DNA of 64,000 bases from Bettongia penicillata ogilbyi (GCA_023548195.1 JAJHZJ010000043.1:2052326-2116325), one strand, 5' to 3'. Counted from the stretch's first letter, positions 33,581 to 45,364 are shown. Numbers and translations are program-made. Notes: generated by a model not told the origin, from the letters alone.

Positions 33581-33824
33581 TTACCAATATAGAGATAATG
33601 AACTCAGAGAGATAAATGAGACATTTACTTTTAGGATAGGGTCACTGTGAAAAATTGCTTTGTTTGATTATATATACTTATTATGTGTTTTTTTCTTTTC
33701 AATTAGAAGGTAAGTTGTGAGGGAGGGAAATTCAATTTTTGTTCATTAAGCCATTGTAGTTTCTCCCCCTTACCTCCAATATAAAACATCGAATTCCATA
33801 TTTGAATTTTCTAACCTTTCATTA

Positions 33825-34197
33825 CCTCACCCACTGAGACCTTTCCAGTTTTCTCACACTTAAATCCCCTGAAGTAATATTCAATTCAAAGACATTGGTC
33901 ACCTTGCTGTTTTTACACATATCATACCCATTTCTATACTTCATAAATTTTCAAAGACTGGACCTCCTTCAAGAATCCTTACCAGTCCCCTTTCATCTTA
34001 GTACCCCTCTCTATTGATTCTATTTGTCTCATATGTATCTTATTTGTACTCAGCTGTTTTCAAGTTTTCTACCCTCTGCTAAACTGTGAGCTCTTCAACA
34101 TCAGTGACTTGTCTTTTGTTTTTCTTTGTATTTTCAGTACAGTACTTGACTCATAGAAGATGCTTACTAAATACACATTGTCTTCATGTAATATATT
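33825..34197 (+). mobile_element. L2 LINE 3' end
   Basis: 'ctgctaaactgtgagctctt', 'gtcttttgtttttctttgta', 'agatgcttactaaatacaca': L2 C-terminal part and terminus. Confidence 0.6.
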
Positions 34198-34209
34198 CAT
34201 TGGAAAAAT

Positions 34210-34900
34210 GTAAAAATTAAAGCAAAAAATTAAAAATAGATTTAAAAGTCAAAAAAGAAAAAGATTTTGCATAGAATTAATTCATCTAGATATAAGGAAA
34301 GAAAGGTTTTTCACATAAGAAAATATCTCTATCAAAAATCTCTGATAAAAGTTTGATGCTCAAGATACACAAATAATTAAGAAAAATGCATTGGCATTAT
34401 ACCTATTCACTAATATGGAATTGGCCAAAGGAGATGAACAGAGAGTTCTTAAATCAGTGGAAAATGATGAATAGAGTCATGAAAAATGTTCCACCTCACA
34501 GTGAGAAAAAAATATATGTTTAAACAGTACTGATAGTTCACTTAATACGTAAGAAGATGGCAAAGATGACCCAAATTGGCAATATTCAACATTGGTAGTG
34601 GTGTTGGAAAGGCATACTAATGAAATGCTAGGCATCAAGCGTTAAGGAAATCACTGGCCATGATGCAGGCTCCATTTACATCAAAGTATTTAGAAAAAGT
34701 ACTTTTGATGATAGCAAAGTATTGGAAACAAAAGTAGATGACCATCAGTTGGGGATAAAGGAATTGTAGTGCAGAAATATAGAGAGTTATTACTCTGTTG
34801 TGAGAAATGATAGTGATAATGAATCCAGAGAAGCCTGACAAGAACTACATGAACTGATACAGAGCAAAGTTAAGTATTGCCAAGACATCTCTCTCTGAAT
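34210..34900 (+). mobile_element. Old L1, ORF2 C-terminus (segment 2)
   Basis: 'KSLIKVxCSRYTNN'-like and then 'MTKWQRWPKLAIFNI' region, 'KVLLMIAKYWKQK' (~34698), 'VRNDSDNESREA' (~34800) follow ORF2 order after the break at 33580. Confidence 0.5.
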
Positions 34901-34954
34901 CTCTCTTAACTGTATCTTTGTGCCTCTGTCTCAGCTTTTCTGTCTTTGTCTTTG

Positions 34955-35031
34955 TGTCCATCTGACTGTCTGTCTCTGTCTCTCTGTCTCTGTATCTCTT
35001 TCTGTCTTTTTCTGTCTCTGTCACCTTCACA

Positions 35032-35069
<38 letters not shown>

Positions 35070-35070
35070 G
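34955..35070. repeat. (TCTG)n(TC)n(AC)n compound microsatellite
   Basis: Pyrimidine-rich array ending in an AC run at 35050-35069. Confidence 0.9.
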
Positions 35071-35439
35071 GCTAGAACAACATGAATGGGAAAAATAAAA
35101 ATCATAAAACAATCAAAACTTAGAGTGGAAAAAGGTAACATATACAAACTTGATCCCAAATCACAATCTGCCTCCTTTGCAGGCGAAGAGGTTCACAAGA
35201 TCTGAACACTGGATGTAGTATCATTTTTGAACAATGTGTTGATCACTTTTGTTGCATTTATTTTCTCTTCCTCTTTATTTTTAATTCTTTAATATAATGG
35301 AAAGTTCTATGAAAATGGACAGAGGGAAATAAAAGAGGAAATTATGTCAAAAACAACAAAATCTATTTGCAAATAAAACAATTAATCCTTGAGGAAGGTT
35401 AACCAAGTCCTCCGAATCAACCTGATTTTATTATTGTCA

Positions 35440-35449
35440 TATATGTATG

Positions 35450-35480
<31 letters not shown>

Positions 35481-35490
35481 ATACATATAT
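35440..35490. repeat. (TA)n(TG)n microsatellite
   Basis: Alternating TA then GT run. Confidence 0.8.
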
Positions 35491-35689
35491 ACCTTTCCAT
35501 GTTTTGCACAAAAAAGCAGCAGATACTTTATTAAAGTTTTGTTAAAATCAAGAGTATATACGCAGCATGGCCCTCACTTTCAGCAGGAACCTGCTTTACA
35601 GCCACCACCCCCAGCTATGCCCCGAGCTGTGTTAAGGTCCCTTGGTTCTAATAGGGGCTTTCTTCTTTTCTTGCAAGGAGCAAGCCTGC

Positions 35690-35868
35690 AATCCACTTCC
35701 TAGCTCCATTTCTGTGGTACCATATCCCCACCTCCCCTTGTTTTCAGCTCTACCCCTATATGTTATCTCTCGCAAAGAGAATTTAAACTCTTTGAGGGAA
35801 AGGATTGATTTCTTTACTTTTATTTATATAGCCAGTGTTTTTAGCATGCAGTAATTACTAAAATTTTC
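35690..35868 (+). mobile_element. L2 LINE 3' end
   Basis: 'tttaaactctttgagggaaa' and 'ggattgatttctttactttt' then 'agcatgcagtaattactaaa': L2 terminus. Confidence 0.5.
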
Positions 35869-35975
35869 TTTCCTCCTTCCTTCCTTCTTTCCTTCCTTCC
35901 TTCCTTCCTTCCTTCCTTCCTTCCTTCCTTCCTTCCTTCCTTCCTTCCTTCCTTCCTTCTTTCTTTCTTTGTTTC
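35868..35975. repeat. (TTCC)n microsatellite
   Basis: About 100 bases, near-perfect from 35889 to 35958, degrading into TTTC. Confidence 0.95.
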
Positions 35976-36049
35976 TTTCTATTCTATCTTTTTATCTGTC
36001 ATCTACCTGTGTAATCTAGCTACTAGGCAGGTATTTTTTTTTCAAAAGA

Positions 36050-36400
36050 GAAAATGTAGTTAATCTACTATCACCTAGTTTTGGATGAAACCATACTTTA
36101 GAGCCCTTTTATAATCATCTGCCTTTCAAAATGTCCACTAGCCATCTCTTCAAAGATGTATTCTGGAATTTTCCCAAGGATTGAAAATTGACTCATAATT
36201 TGAAGATTATATTCCTCTCCCTCCCCTCCCTTTTTTTGAAAATCAGAACATTTGTCTTTCTTTCATTTTGTGGTCTCTCTCTCATTTTCCATCATTCTTT
36301 GCCTGTCACTGACAGTGGCTCAGCCATCTCATCTATCATCTCTTTCATGACCTGAAGAGGAATTCCATCAGGCCTGGGATCTTGATGTTAGCACAGACAC
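36050..36400 (-). mobile_element. CR1/L3-type LINE, RT region
   Basis: 'ctttttttgaaaatcagaac', 'gtcactgacagtggctcagc', 'gaggaattccatcaggcctg' match the reverse strand of the CR1/L3 pre-RT/RT coding region. Confidence 0.6.
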
Positions 36401-37040
36401 CAAATGCTCACTCACTTTATTAGACTTCACAGTTTAGGAAGATATTGAAAAGCAGGAGTATAATGCAATACATGAACAACTGAACATGAAACCACAAGAT
36501 TCAGGTCCCAAGTGAGTCCACATCATGAATCTGGTCCTTAATTGCTGTGTGTTCTAGGGTTGATCTGGCCCATAAAGGGTGGCTTTATCTCTTTAAAAAT
36601 GGCAAACCAAGCCAGATCCTACATCTCCCAACTCCTGTCAGGCATCCAGAAGCCTGTCCTGAACACACCTGCCTGGGACTTTTGCCTTTTATTTCTTCCC
36701 AACAAGGAATGAAAAAGATCCCCATGAACCTCAGAAACATGACTCCAGTAGTGCTATGGAGGGAAATGATGCTGATGTCTGCATTTTGGATGTGAGGTTC
36801 ACAGACAGCTAAAGCAAGGACATGGTCCATGATTGCTCCCGTTGCACACAGGCTTCTTGTAGGAAATGTCCTCTTCAGATCAGAATCACAGAGCAGCCTC
36901 TCTGCTTATCTGGAGGAGGTTTAATATTGCTCCACCTTCTACAGTCTTGTCCTCTCTTACCTGCAGGATCAAATTTAAAATATATTGTTTAGCAGCGTCA
37001 TTAAAATGAAGTCCTGCCCTCTATCCACTTTGCCACCTGG
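36401..37040. other. Unassigned
   Basis: No family or exon recognised. Confidence 0.3.
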
Positions 37041-37450
37041 CTGTCTCTAATGTGTAAGCTTGGGTGTCTGAAGCTCAGTTGAAGGAACTGAGAGTGTACA
37101 ACCTGAAAAAGGGAAGACTGTTTACCAGAGGAGGGGAAGCTGATCAAAAAATGATTTGCAGAAAGGGGATGAGACTTATTCACTTTACTTCAGAGAGGAG
37201 ACCCAGAGACACAAACTGGACAAAGTAAAGCTACACATCAGGAAATTTTCTAAAGTAAAATGTGCTGATCCAGAGGTGCCACCGCATGCCCCTCCATCCC
37301 TGCCACCACTTCTGTGGAGGTCTGTAAACAGAGGCCGGAGGATTCTTTGTCAAGGATGTTATAGAGATGAGGGTTGTTCCATTAGGAAATAGAAGTAGGG
37401 TTCCCAGAGGACTGCTCCAACTCTCAGCATCTGCAGCCCTGGCATTGTAT
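37040..37450 (+). mobile_element. CR1/L3-type LINE 3' end
   Basis: 'gaggtctgtaaacagaggcc', 'ggatgttatagagatgaggg', 'agaggactgctccaactctc' are the CR1 tail in forward order. Confidence 0.55.
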
Positions 37451-37619
37451 GGGTGAGCTGCTGTCCAGGGACCTTTTCTATTTCTCTGTGCTTTGGAGAG
37501 GAAGGTAAAGCTTTGCATCCCTACGAACAGAATTAGCACTCCACTCATTTTAAAAACTATGATTTTTACCAGAGAACACTATTTTGTACTTTTGGAAACA
37601 CATAAAATCCTTCAATTCA

Positions 37620-37875
37620 GGAAAAAGAAAAATGAGCCTGAGTCTCCATTAGCAATGAGCTCTCCATGAGGTTCTGTGCTGGGGGTTTAGGTCGGGGAGC
37701 AGAAACACATTAGAAACATCCGTCACCATGAGCTCTGTGCAGGCTGGGCTGCCGCCAGGACCCACGAGGCATTTCCATCTGTTCTTTCTAATTTCTTGAT
37801 GCAGCACAATGGAGAGAGCCAGAGAGGGTCAAATTCACAGCCTCAGAGAAGTCCTCAAGATATTTATTTGTATTA
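37620..37875. other. Unique segment, possible conserved non-coding DNA
   Basis: No repeat recognised. It includes 'gggctgccgccaggacccac' and a homeodomain-like 'tctaatttcttg'. Weak. Confidence 0.2.
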
Positions 37876-37879
37876 AGCC

Positions 37880-37936
37880 TTAGTGTGTGTGTGTCTGTAT
37901 GTGTGTGTCTGTATCTGTGTGTGTGCCCATGTGCAC

Positions 37937-37994
<58 letters not shown>
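37880..37994. repeat. (TG)n then (GA)n microsatellites
   Basis: Interrupted TG run, then a GA run of about 55 bases (37939-37993). Confidence 0.95.
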
Positions 37995-37996
<2 letters not shown>

Positions 37997-38229
37997 GATG
38001 GTGGATCTAATGATATTTTCAGAGAAACAGATGCTCCCTAGTGGTTTTACCTCCATGAATGTGGTGAGAGAATGATAAGGTTTGGAGGATATCCTATACA
38101 AAGGAATAAAGACAGGAAATGAAATCTTGTCTACCAACCCTAGCAGTAAGGCTGGTTATGGTGAGTGGCAGATTGTCTGAAATGGAGCAATACATACGAA
38201 CTAGAAAGGCAGGTTAAAAGCAGATTTTA

Positions 38230-38335
38230 AAGGGCTTAAAAGGACAAAGAGAGGAAGTTATATTTAATCTTAGGGGCAATAAGGAGCCATGGAGATATTG
38301 GGAGAGGAGTGACATGGTCAGATAGCAAACAATGT
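38230..38335 (-). mobile_element. L2 LINE ORF2 fragment
   Basis: 'aaggagccatggagatattg' and 'gaggagtgacatggtcagat' are reversed L2 C-terminal coding motifs, cut off where the next L2 begins. Confidence 0.6.
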
Positions 38336-39125
38336 CTTATGAAATGATTATCACATGCCAGCCACTGTGTTAAATGCCAGGGATGCAAAAAAGGCGTGAA
38401 CAGCTCTGCTCTTACAGAGCTCCTAATCTAATGGGGATAAGCAACCTGCAAATACCTATGTACAAACTAGAAGTCAGGTAGACTGTAGATAGTCCTGAAG
38501 GGAAGGTGGGACTTTATCTGGGCCCTGAAGGAAGCCAGAGAAGTCCAGAAAGAGTGGGGAGGAGAAAGAGAATTCCAGGCGTTATGGATAGGGAATGGAA
38601 AGGCTGAGTCAGGAGATCCAGTGTCTTCAGTGAGGACCAGAAGAGGCTGGTAGCATCAGATTGCACAGTACAGAGGACGTGGAGGTGAGAAAGGCATAGG
38701 AAGACTGGAATATGGTGGGGAGGAGGGTCATGAAGGGATTTAACATCAAACAGAGGCTTTTATATTGGATTGTGGGAGTGATAGGGAGCCACTGAATTTA
38801 TGTTCAGAATTGTGCTCCTGGAAGGACAGATTAGCGTGGGAAAAGACTTGAGCAGGCAGACTCACCAGCAGCTATTGCACTAATCCAAGCATGTGGCTAT
38901 GAGACCATAGAGCAGATTTATGGTCATGTCAGAGGGAAAGAGGGCACGCATGTTAGAGAAAGGTTCCAAAGGTAAAATCAACAAGCCTTGGATCTTCATC
39001 AGATCCAACAGATTGTACATGGCAGATAAGAGAAATATAAAATGAGGAGTCAGCACAAGATGGAAACCTGAAGAATTAGGAGGATGGCGGTGTCATGTTG
39101 GAAGGGGGCTAGGGTTAAGGGGAAA
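38336..39125 (-). mobile_element. L2 LINE, 3' end and ORF2 C-terminus (segment 1)
   Basis: Starts with an inverted L2 terminus ('gccagccactgtgttaaatg') and reads in order 'gaaggaagccagagaagtcc', 'gatagggagccactgaattt', 'cagcagctattgcactaatc', 'gaggatggcggtgtcatgtt'. It is interrupted by an L1 3' end and resumes at 39690. Confidence 0.7.
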
Positions 39126-39325
39126 GTACAATGAGCGTATGATGCCACGTGAAGTGAGCAGAACCAGGAGAACATTGTGCCCAGGAACAACAACATTGTG
39201 TAATGACAGACTTTGATAGTCTTAGCTCTTCTCAGCAATGCAAGGATCTAAGACTATTCCAAATGACTCATGACACATCCAGAGAAAGAACTAGGAAGTC
39301 TGAATAAAGACCAAAGCATACTATT

Positions 39326-39369
<44 letters not shown>

Positions 39370-39665
39370 CTCTCTCTCGCTCTCTCTCTCGATTTTCTTT
39401 CTCATGGTTTTTTTCTTACGCTCTGGTTCTTCTTTTACAACATGACTAATACAAAAATGTGTTTAATATGAGTGTACATGTGTAGACTATATCTAATTGA
39501 ATGCTGTCTTGGAGAGGGGGAAGGGAGAGAAAGGGGAAGGGAGAGAAAGGGGAGGGAGAAAAAATTATTATTCAACATCTTGTAAAAGTAAATGTTGAAA
39601 ACTATCTTTGCATGTAATTGGAAAAAATAAAATACTATTAAGTTGAAAAAATAAAGAGATAGCAA
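39126..39665 (+). mobile_element. L1 3' end inserted in L2
   Basis: The end of ORF2 ('gaagtgagcagaaccaggag') followed by the 3' UTR ('tttacaacatgactaataca', 'gaatgctgtcttggagaggg', 'tgcatgtaattggaaaaaat') and an A-rich end. A CT microsatellite expanded inside it. Confidence 0.75.
39329..39391. repeat. (CT)n microsatellite in L1 3' UTR
   Basis: CT dinucleotides with three CG interruptions at the right end. Confidence 0.95.
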
Positions 39666-39689
39666 GGGTCAAGGTAATTTTATTTTTAA

Positions 39690-40140
39690 AAAAGAGAATG
39701 AGTTTCCTTTTGGACATGTCAAATGTAGGATGTTCAATAGTCAGTTGAGATGCTAGACTGGAAACCAGCAGAGAAGTTAGGACTGGATGAATAGGTTTGA
39801 GAATTCTCACCATAGAAATGATAACTGAATACATGGGAGCTTATGAAATCACCCAGTGAAGTAATATAGAGGAAGCAAAGAAGAGGGTCCTAGAGAGGGC
39901 ATGGTAGGACACCTGCACTGAGTAGGTTTAACCTGAAATGAAGATCCATCTAAGGAGAATGAGAAGGGGCATTCAGATAGACAGAGAGCTAAGAGAAAAT
40001 AGTATGCTGAATACCTAGAGAGGAGAGAGTATTGAGGAGGAAAGAGTGACCAACTGTGTCAAAGGCTTCAGAGGAGTATGAGGATTGTATAAAGACCACT
40101 AGGTTTGCCAGTTAAGAGAGCACTCATAACTTTGAAGAGC
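39690..40140 (-). mobile_element. L2 LINE ORF2, RT region (segment 2)
   Basis: Continues the split L2: 'gagtttccttttggacatgt', 'cagttgagatgctagactgg', 'catgggagcttatgaaatca', 'agtgaccaactgtgtcaaag', 'cttcagaggagtatgaggat', in reversed L2 RT order. It stops where the LTR-like repeat begins. Confidence 0.7.
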
Positions 40141-40149
40141 CCAGTTGCA

Positions 40150-40625
40150 GCTGAATGATGTAATGTTAATTAGAATTATGTTAATGAAAGATCTTCCCTG
40201 CCCAGTAATAGGCCTCAGGTGAGTCCATTAAGGGAAGCTTGATTAGGGGAAGCTTGTTTTGGAAGAAGGTCGCACTTTTGGTTAATTGAGAATGAGGCAC
40301 TGAGTCATGAGGGTCTTGCCCTCCTGTTCTGAAAAGTGTATATGTGCTCTGAGGTGCGGTTTTGCTCTGGGGGCTTGGAACAAGGTTCATGTGCCAGATG
40401 AGATTCTGGGCACCTGCCAAGGAGCCCCCCAGCTTTGAAAGCCCAGATGTTGGTGCTTCTCTCTCTGGTAACTATGTATGTATGCAATGGTCAGTCTGTC
40501 TGTTGATCACAGTCTGTTGATCTGTGATGTATGTATTGCTTATGGTCAGACAGTTAGAAGATTTGTCAGTTGGTCTTTATTTCTTCTGCTTGTATTTTCT
40601 CTGTTGGTGAATGTAATTAGATTGT
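40150..40625 (+). mobile_element. LTR-like repeat, copy B
   Basis: Colinear with 4790-5275 (see copy A). It carries an extra ~45 bases near 40495-40540 from a local duplication of the 'ctgttgatc' stretch. It sits inside the split L2, which resumes at about 40700, so it is an insertion and therefore mobile. Confidence 0.55.
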
Positions 40626-40689
40626 TAACCCCTCAAAGCTTTCCTTCCTTTTAGAAAATCAAATCTAAGAACCCATGCAGCAGGCCCTC

Positions 40690-40975
40690 CTGTATATGCC
40701 AGGGTGCTTGCTGTTACAAGTGATGAGTTCAGTAGCCAGAGTGTAGAGAATTGAGAATGAGAGGAAAGGAAATGGAGACATTGATTGTAGATGGTCTTCT
40801 CAACGAGTTTGGCCACAAAAGGGAGGAAAGTAGAGGATAATAGTTAGCAGGGATAGCTGGTTTAAGGGAGGGTTTGTTTTTTGGGCAGGGGAGACATGAG
40901 CATGTGTGGAGCCATTAAAGAAGGAGGTGGTAAACTAGGTAAGAGTGAAAATTAAGCAAGGAAGTAGGTATGATA
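40690..40975 (-). mobile_element. L2 LINE ORF2 (segment 3)
   Basis: 'gagaatgagaggaaaggaaa', 'ctcaacgagtttggccacaa', 'gggatagctggtttaaggga' continue the reversed L2 ORF2 upstream of the RT region. Confidence 0.55.
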
Positions 40976-41925
40976 GAAGCTTAGGAAAATCACTCTGATG
41001 TCTGAATGAAGAACACACTGGACAGGAAAGAGATGAGCCTGAACTACGGTGATGGCCCTTTGGGTAGAGAAAAGGAGATGCACATGGGAGACATTAAGCT
41101 AGAATGGACAAGGCTGTGCCACTGACAAGCCATGATCTGAGCAGGAGTGAGGAGGTAAGGATGGTACTGAGCTCGCAAACTTGGGTGACTAAGAGCTTGG
41201 CAGTGTCCTCAACAGAAAGAAAGAAGTCTGGATGAATGGTACATTGTGTTATGGGTCTGAAAGTTTGGAATACATTAGACAAGAGTTGGCTGCAATACAT
41301 TCAATCAAGATACCCAAAAAGCTATTGGTGAGAAAGCAATATGGTGCAATAGAAACATATTGGCTTGGTAGTCAAACAACCTGGGTTCAAATCCTAGTGG
41401 GCCCTCTTCCAACATGGACGACTTTCACTTAACAGATCTGGAGTCATTCACATCATCCCCCAAATGTGGCTATTGGGCAGGATTACCTCTGTGATGCCTT
41501 TCCCACCTAAGTCTATGTCTCTATGGCTTTTTTATGTAGAGCTGATGCTCAGAAGAGACCAGACCTCATTATAGAGATCTGGCAATTGTCCACGTTGAGA
41601 TGATAATTAAACTCATGGGTGCTTATGAGATCGCCAAATGGGAGAGTATAAATAAAGAGAAGAGGATCTACAACACAACCTTGAAGGACATCCATGGTCA
41701 AGGGGTAGGGCGAAAATTTTGATCCTGCAGAAGAGACCGAGAATGAACAGTGATAGATGGAAAATTGAGAGAGCATTGATGTGACAACCCACTGGAGTGA
41801 GTGGCCAGGAGGGAAGGGGAATTGGCAGTGCCCAATGTCCCAGAGGTGTTGAGAAGGGTGAGGATAAGGAAGAGGCTGTTAGAGTGGACATCACATGATC
41901 ATGGGTTACTTTGGAAGGGGCAGGA
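40976..41925 (-). mobile_element. Second L2 LINE, ORF2 C-terminus to RT
   Basis: 'aaaatcactctgatgtctga' restarts the C-terminal region. The minus-strand frame at 41549-41776 is the RT palm: 'DPLLFIYTLPFGDLI' and 'FNYHLNVDNCQISI', where the consensus L2 motif has A-D-D. The catalytic box is therefore destroyed (N-V-D-N). A MIR at 41333-41525 interrupts it. Confidence 0.65.
41333..41525 (+). mobile_element. MIR-type SINE inside L2
   Basis: 'acctgggttcaaatcctagt', then a decayed core with 'ggattacctctgtgatgcc'. Confidence 0.55.
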
Positions 41926-42154
41926 CCAACTGAGTGATGAGTTTGGGAGACACCTATCAAGTCATTTGGGGCTGATCAAGGGGAGAGGTGATAGTGACAA
42001 CTTTCTGGGCTTAAGGTCACTTCTTCCCTCCCCCTGGCCCCTCTCCAACAAGGTACAGCCTGCCTTTCAGTGAAGGATGCCTCTTTCAGGCAGTCTGAAT
42101 CCTTTAGAGTCTGCTGGAAGTCAGTAAACAACTTTATTCTGTGAGAAGAGCAAA

Positions 42155-42325
42155 CAGACTGGATTTGGACGCATGAGGTTCCAGGGCTGGTTCTATCAGC
42201 CCTTGTGGTACCTTCGGCAGGTCTCTGCCTCTCTCTGGGATTCAGTCTGGAAGGGTATGGGGGGGGGAGGAGTGATGTCTGAGATAATCTCTGAGGTCCT
42301 TGCCGGCTCATGCTCTGTGTACTCT
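42155..42325 (+). mobile_element. MIR-type SINE
   Basis: 'ttcggcaggtctctgcctct', 'ctgggattcagtctggaagg', 'ataatctctgaggtccttgc': forward MIR with a decayed 5' part. Confidence 0.5.
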
Positions 42326-43475
42326 GGGGTCTCACCACTCCCCATTCTGGGATCTCATGCTGTCTCCTGCTTTCCCCATCCCCAGCTTGGACCATTGACC
42401 AGGCTTCCCTCGGACCCTCTGACCAAAGAGTGAGCAGTATGGGAGGGGAGGTGGGACTGGATGGACAAAGGAAACACCCCCCAGCATTTTCTCTTCTGTT
42501 TTGAGTTGAATTCTGACTTAAGAACCCCTCCTGGAGGTGATGATCGAGGACTCTCCAAAGGAAGATCTTCCTATGAGAATTCAAAAGGCCAGCAGAGGAA
42601 AGGCAGCCTAGAAAGGGGGGTCAAGTGGACAATTTCTGTGTGGGGAGTAGGTTAGAGATGGTTAGGGTTGGTGGCATTCTTTTCTTGGCCTGGGATGAAG
42701 CTGATGACCAGTGGGGATGGGAGCGGGGCTTTGTCCATGGGAATAGAAGTCTCTAATTGAGAGGAAGGCACCCAATTCAACTTGGATAAATAGACACAGT
42801 GAGGTGGGCCTGGTTCCAGGGATGGTGGCAAGTGTAGCTGATGAGCCCAGAGAACTTCGGCTGTGAGATGAGAGACAGTAGGAAGGGAAGAGAAGAGCCT
42901 TGAGGGCCCATTGAGCCTGCTCTGTCCTCACCCACAGCCACCACCGCCAGTAATGACAGGGCTGGAGGCACTGAGCAGGTCCTAGCTCAATACTGGACTG
43001 AGACCTGAACATTTCTGATCTTTATGGGTCTCTGGACTGTTGGGTTTCTCTAATGTGTTCTAGAGCTAAAGGGCCATTTCTGCCCTAGGCCAATATATGC
43101 AAAGTGCCTAAATCAAATACCACCTGTCTCAATATCCTCTAGGAGATGGCACTGATGGGCTGTATTTCTCTGGGTTCTGGGCTCAGCTGTAGACCCGCCA
43201 GCACAACCAGTGGGACCCAGCTCCTCCCTTGCTTCCCACACACAGGAACAACCTCCACTCCCACTCCAAGAAGGAGGTGTGACTCCAAGAAGGCCAGTGC
43301 CCTCTCCCAGCCCCAGGTCCTCCAGAATAAGGGCAGCTGTGCCTCCTTCAGGATGCTCAGGTCCAGGAAACATCAGCACACTCGACAGAGGACAAAAGCA
43401 TGGGGTCTTTTTCTCTAGAAGGCACTAATAAACAACAGTAACAATAATTTAAAAAATCCGAATCCATGAAGACCC
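42326..43475. other. GC-rich unique DNA, no gene supported
   Basis: The longest stretch without recognisable repeats. Open frames of 60-200 codons occur on both strands but overlap each other and repeat remnants, and none shows domain similarity. I see no CpG island and no splice-bounded exon. Confidence 0.35.
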
Positions 43476-43675
43476 AGAGGAATGGACTCAGAGCAGAGTG
43501 TGGCTACAGCCTTTGAGGGAGGGGCTGCTCATAATTCCAGCCCTTTCCTCCCTCACATTGCCTGGCAAACAGCCTGGAAATTAGCAGGTGCTCAGTCGTT
43601 GTGCCAGGTTTGCTCCATTATCCCACAGTCAACCAAGGTACCCTCCTTGCTCCCTCCAAGGATAATGAGAAGTCA

Positions 43676-43775
43676 ATAATCACCAAACATTCTCTGAGTT
43701 TCTCCTAAGCCTCAGGCACTTAGGGCTGAGGGTGCAGCCCCTGCTTACAGAGCTGAAGTAGAGAGAGCAGGGTAC
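43676..43775 (-). mobile_element. L2 LINE 3' end
   Basis: 'ctcctaagcctcaggcactt' and 'cccctgcttacagagctgaa': inverted terminus, weak. Confidence 0.4.
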
Positions 43776-44535
43776 TGGGCAGGGGCAGAAGTGGGGTGAG
43801 AGAGGAAGGTACATGGCTCGGGGCATTGTGGAGAAACCAAACACGTCTAGAATGAATGCAGCCAGCTGGGATTTGAGATGTCTGAGGAGATATCCACCCT
43901 GACCCCTCTCCTCCTGCGCTGGACATGTACCTGCTGGGGGTCTGTCAAGTGGTGAACTGTAGTTTGAACACAGTCATTGGTGGTGGCATTGCATGATGGG
44001 TCTTAATGGCACCTACCAGGAAACCTAGTAGCAACGATGAACCAGAAGCCTTCACTAGGTGGGTCCAATTGCAGACGCCTCTGTCCTGGGCCTCCAGGCC
44101 CTGGAGTAGCGGGGCAGTCTGGGTGTTGCTGTGGTTGCCTGTGTCTTGCTTCTTACAGCAGCTTTCTTAATTGATTTAACTTTATTTCTTGTTTTGCCCA
44201 AATCTCATTTTGCAAGACTGAGCACCGACCCCGCCCCACTCCCAACTCCCCTTTGCAGAGACTGCCTAGCCCTTCCTTGCTGAGATTTATGGGCACCATT
44301 TGAAAATTTTGCAAACATGGATTTTCTCCTAGTTCAACACAAATACATTTCTTTGGTTTACATACAAATAAAGCATCTATTCAAGAACAGACTTATTTAC
44401 AACCCAAATGATTTATGGGCCCCACAGTTCTCCTCCCCAAGAGGCCCTCAGTGCCATCTTCCACTGGAAGACCAGATGGCGGCCGGCTTTAGCCCAACCC
44501 ACCCCCTCCCCATCCTCTTCCCCTTGAGCTCCTAT
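43776..44535. other. Unassigned, partly AT-rich unique DNA
   Basis: No repeat recognised. The 44160-44420 part is T/A-rich with forkhead-like 'gtttacatacaaataaa'. Confidence 0.3.
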
Positions 44536-44539
44536 GGAG

Positions 44540-44860
44540 GCTGCAGCCCCTGGTTCGCCTCATCTGTTCTCTGCTTTGGTTGAGGTTTAGGATTTCCTTC
44601 CAATCTTGAGTTGCTTATTGCCTGCCTACATCGCTTTGGAATTGATAGTCTACTTAATAGACTTTTCTTTTTTATGGTTACGTCAGCCTTCCCCCATAAG
44701 ACAGTCTGAGGGACAATATCGGAGTTTTCCCCAATATCAAAGTCATCCAGCAAACACTGAGCTGAATTATGAGTTTGATTTGTTCCCAGAGAGAGCAGTG
44801 AAAGGGAATTCTATTAGATGCAGATTAGAATCATAGTTTGGAGGCATCTCAATGATCTGT
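44540..44860. promoter_or_regulatory. Possible conserved non-coding element
   Basis: Repeat-free. It contains a CRE-like 'ttacgtcag' (44680), 'tacttaatagac' and paired 'caatatcggag'/'caatatcaaag' segments (44717, 44735). Inference only. Confidence 0.25.
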
Positions 44861-44962
44861 GAGTTTCACACTCTGCCCTGCCCAGCCTGCCCCGATTACT
44901 GACTGTGGTTCTGCTCTGCTCCTGACAGGCTGCCCAACATGTGTGGTCACACTGATGGGGTT

Positions 44963-45112
44963 TTTCCTACACACACATGCAGCACACACATGCGCACACG
45001 TATACACAGAGAGCACACATCACACATGCACCTACACAAAATATCCACACACATGAACATACACGCATGTGTGCCCACATACACACGTACAAACATACAC
45101 ATGCACACATTC
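44963..45112. repeat. (CA)n-rich simple sequence
   Basis: Interrupted ACAC/CATG array of about 150 bases. Confidence 0.9.
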
Positions 45113-45364
45113 CTCTCACGGCCCAGGTTGTCTCCCCAGGACCTCCATTTCTGGTCCATCCTATGTGAAGCTCATCCTTCCTCCAGACTCTCCTCCACTC
45201 CACCTCAGGCTCCGCACACTTAACAGCCTGAACTGAATCTCTGGCCTGACGCTCTCAGAACCTCCATCCTCTCTAGGCTCCACACTGGCCTCCCTACACC
45301 TTCTGCTGCTCTAAGGGACCTTCTCTCACCCCACCTCTATCCCCTAGAAGCAGCTGAGGGGTGC

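Noticed and set aside
37880..38137. Open frames of Leu-Ser or Arg-Glu repeats
   Set aside because: Translation of the GA/CT microsatellite.
41976..42584. 202-codon minus-strand open frame
   Set aside because: Overlaps a forward MIR and L2 remnants, has frames open on the other strand too, shows no domain and has low-complexity composition typical of GC-rich non-coding DNA.
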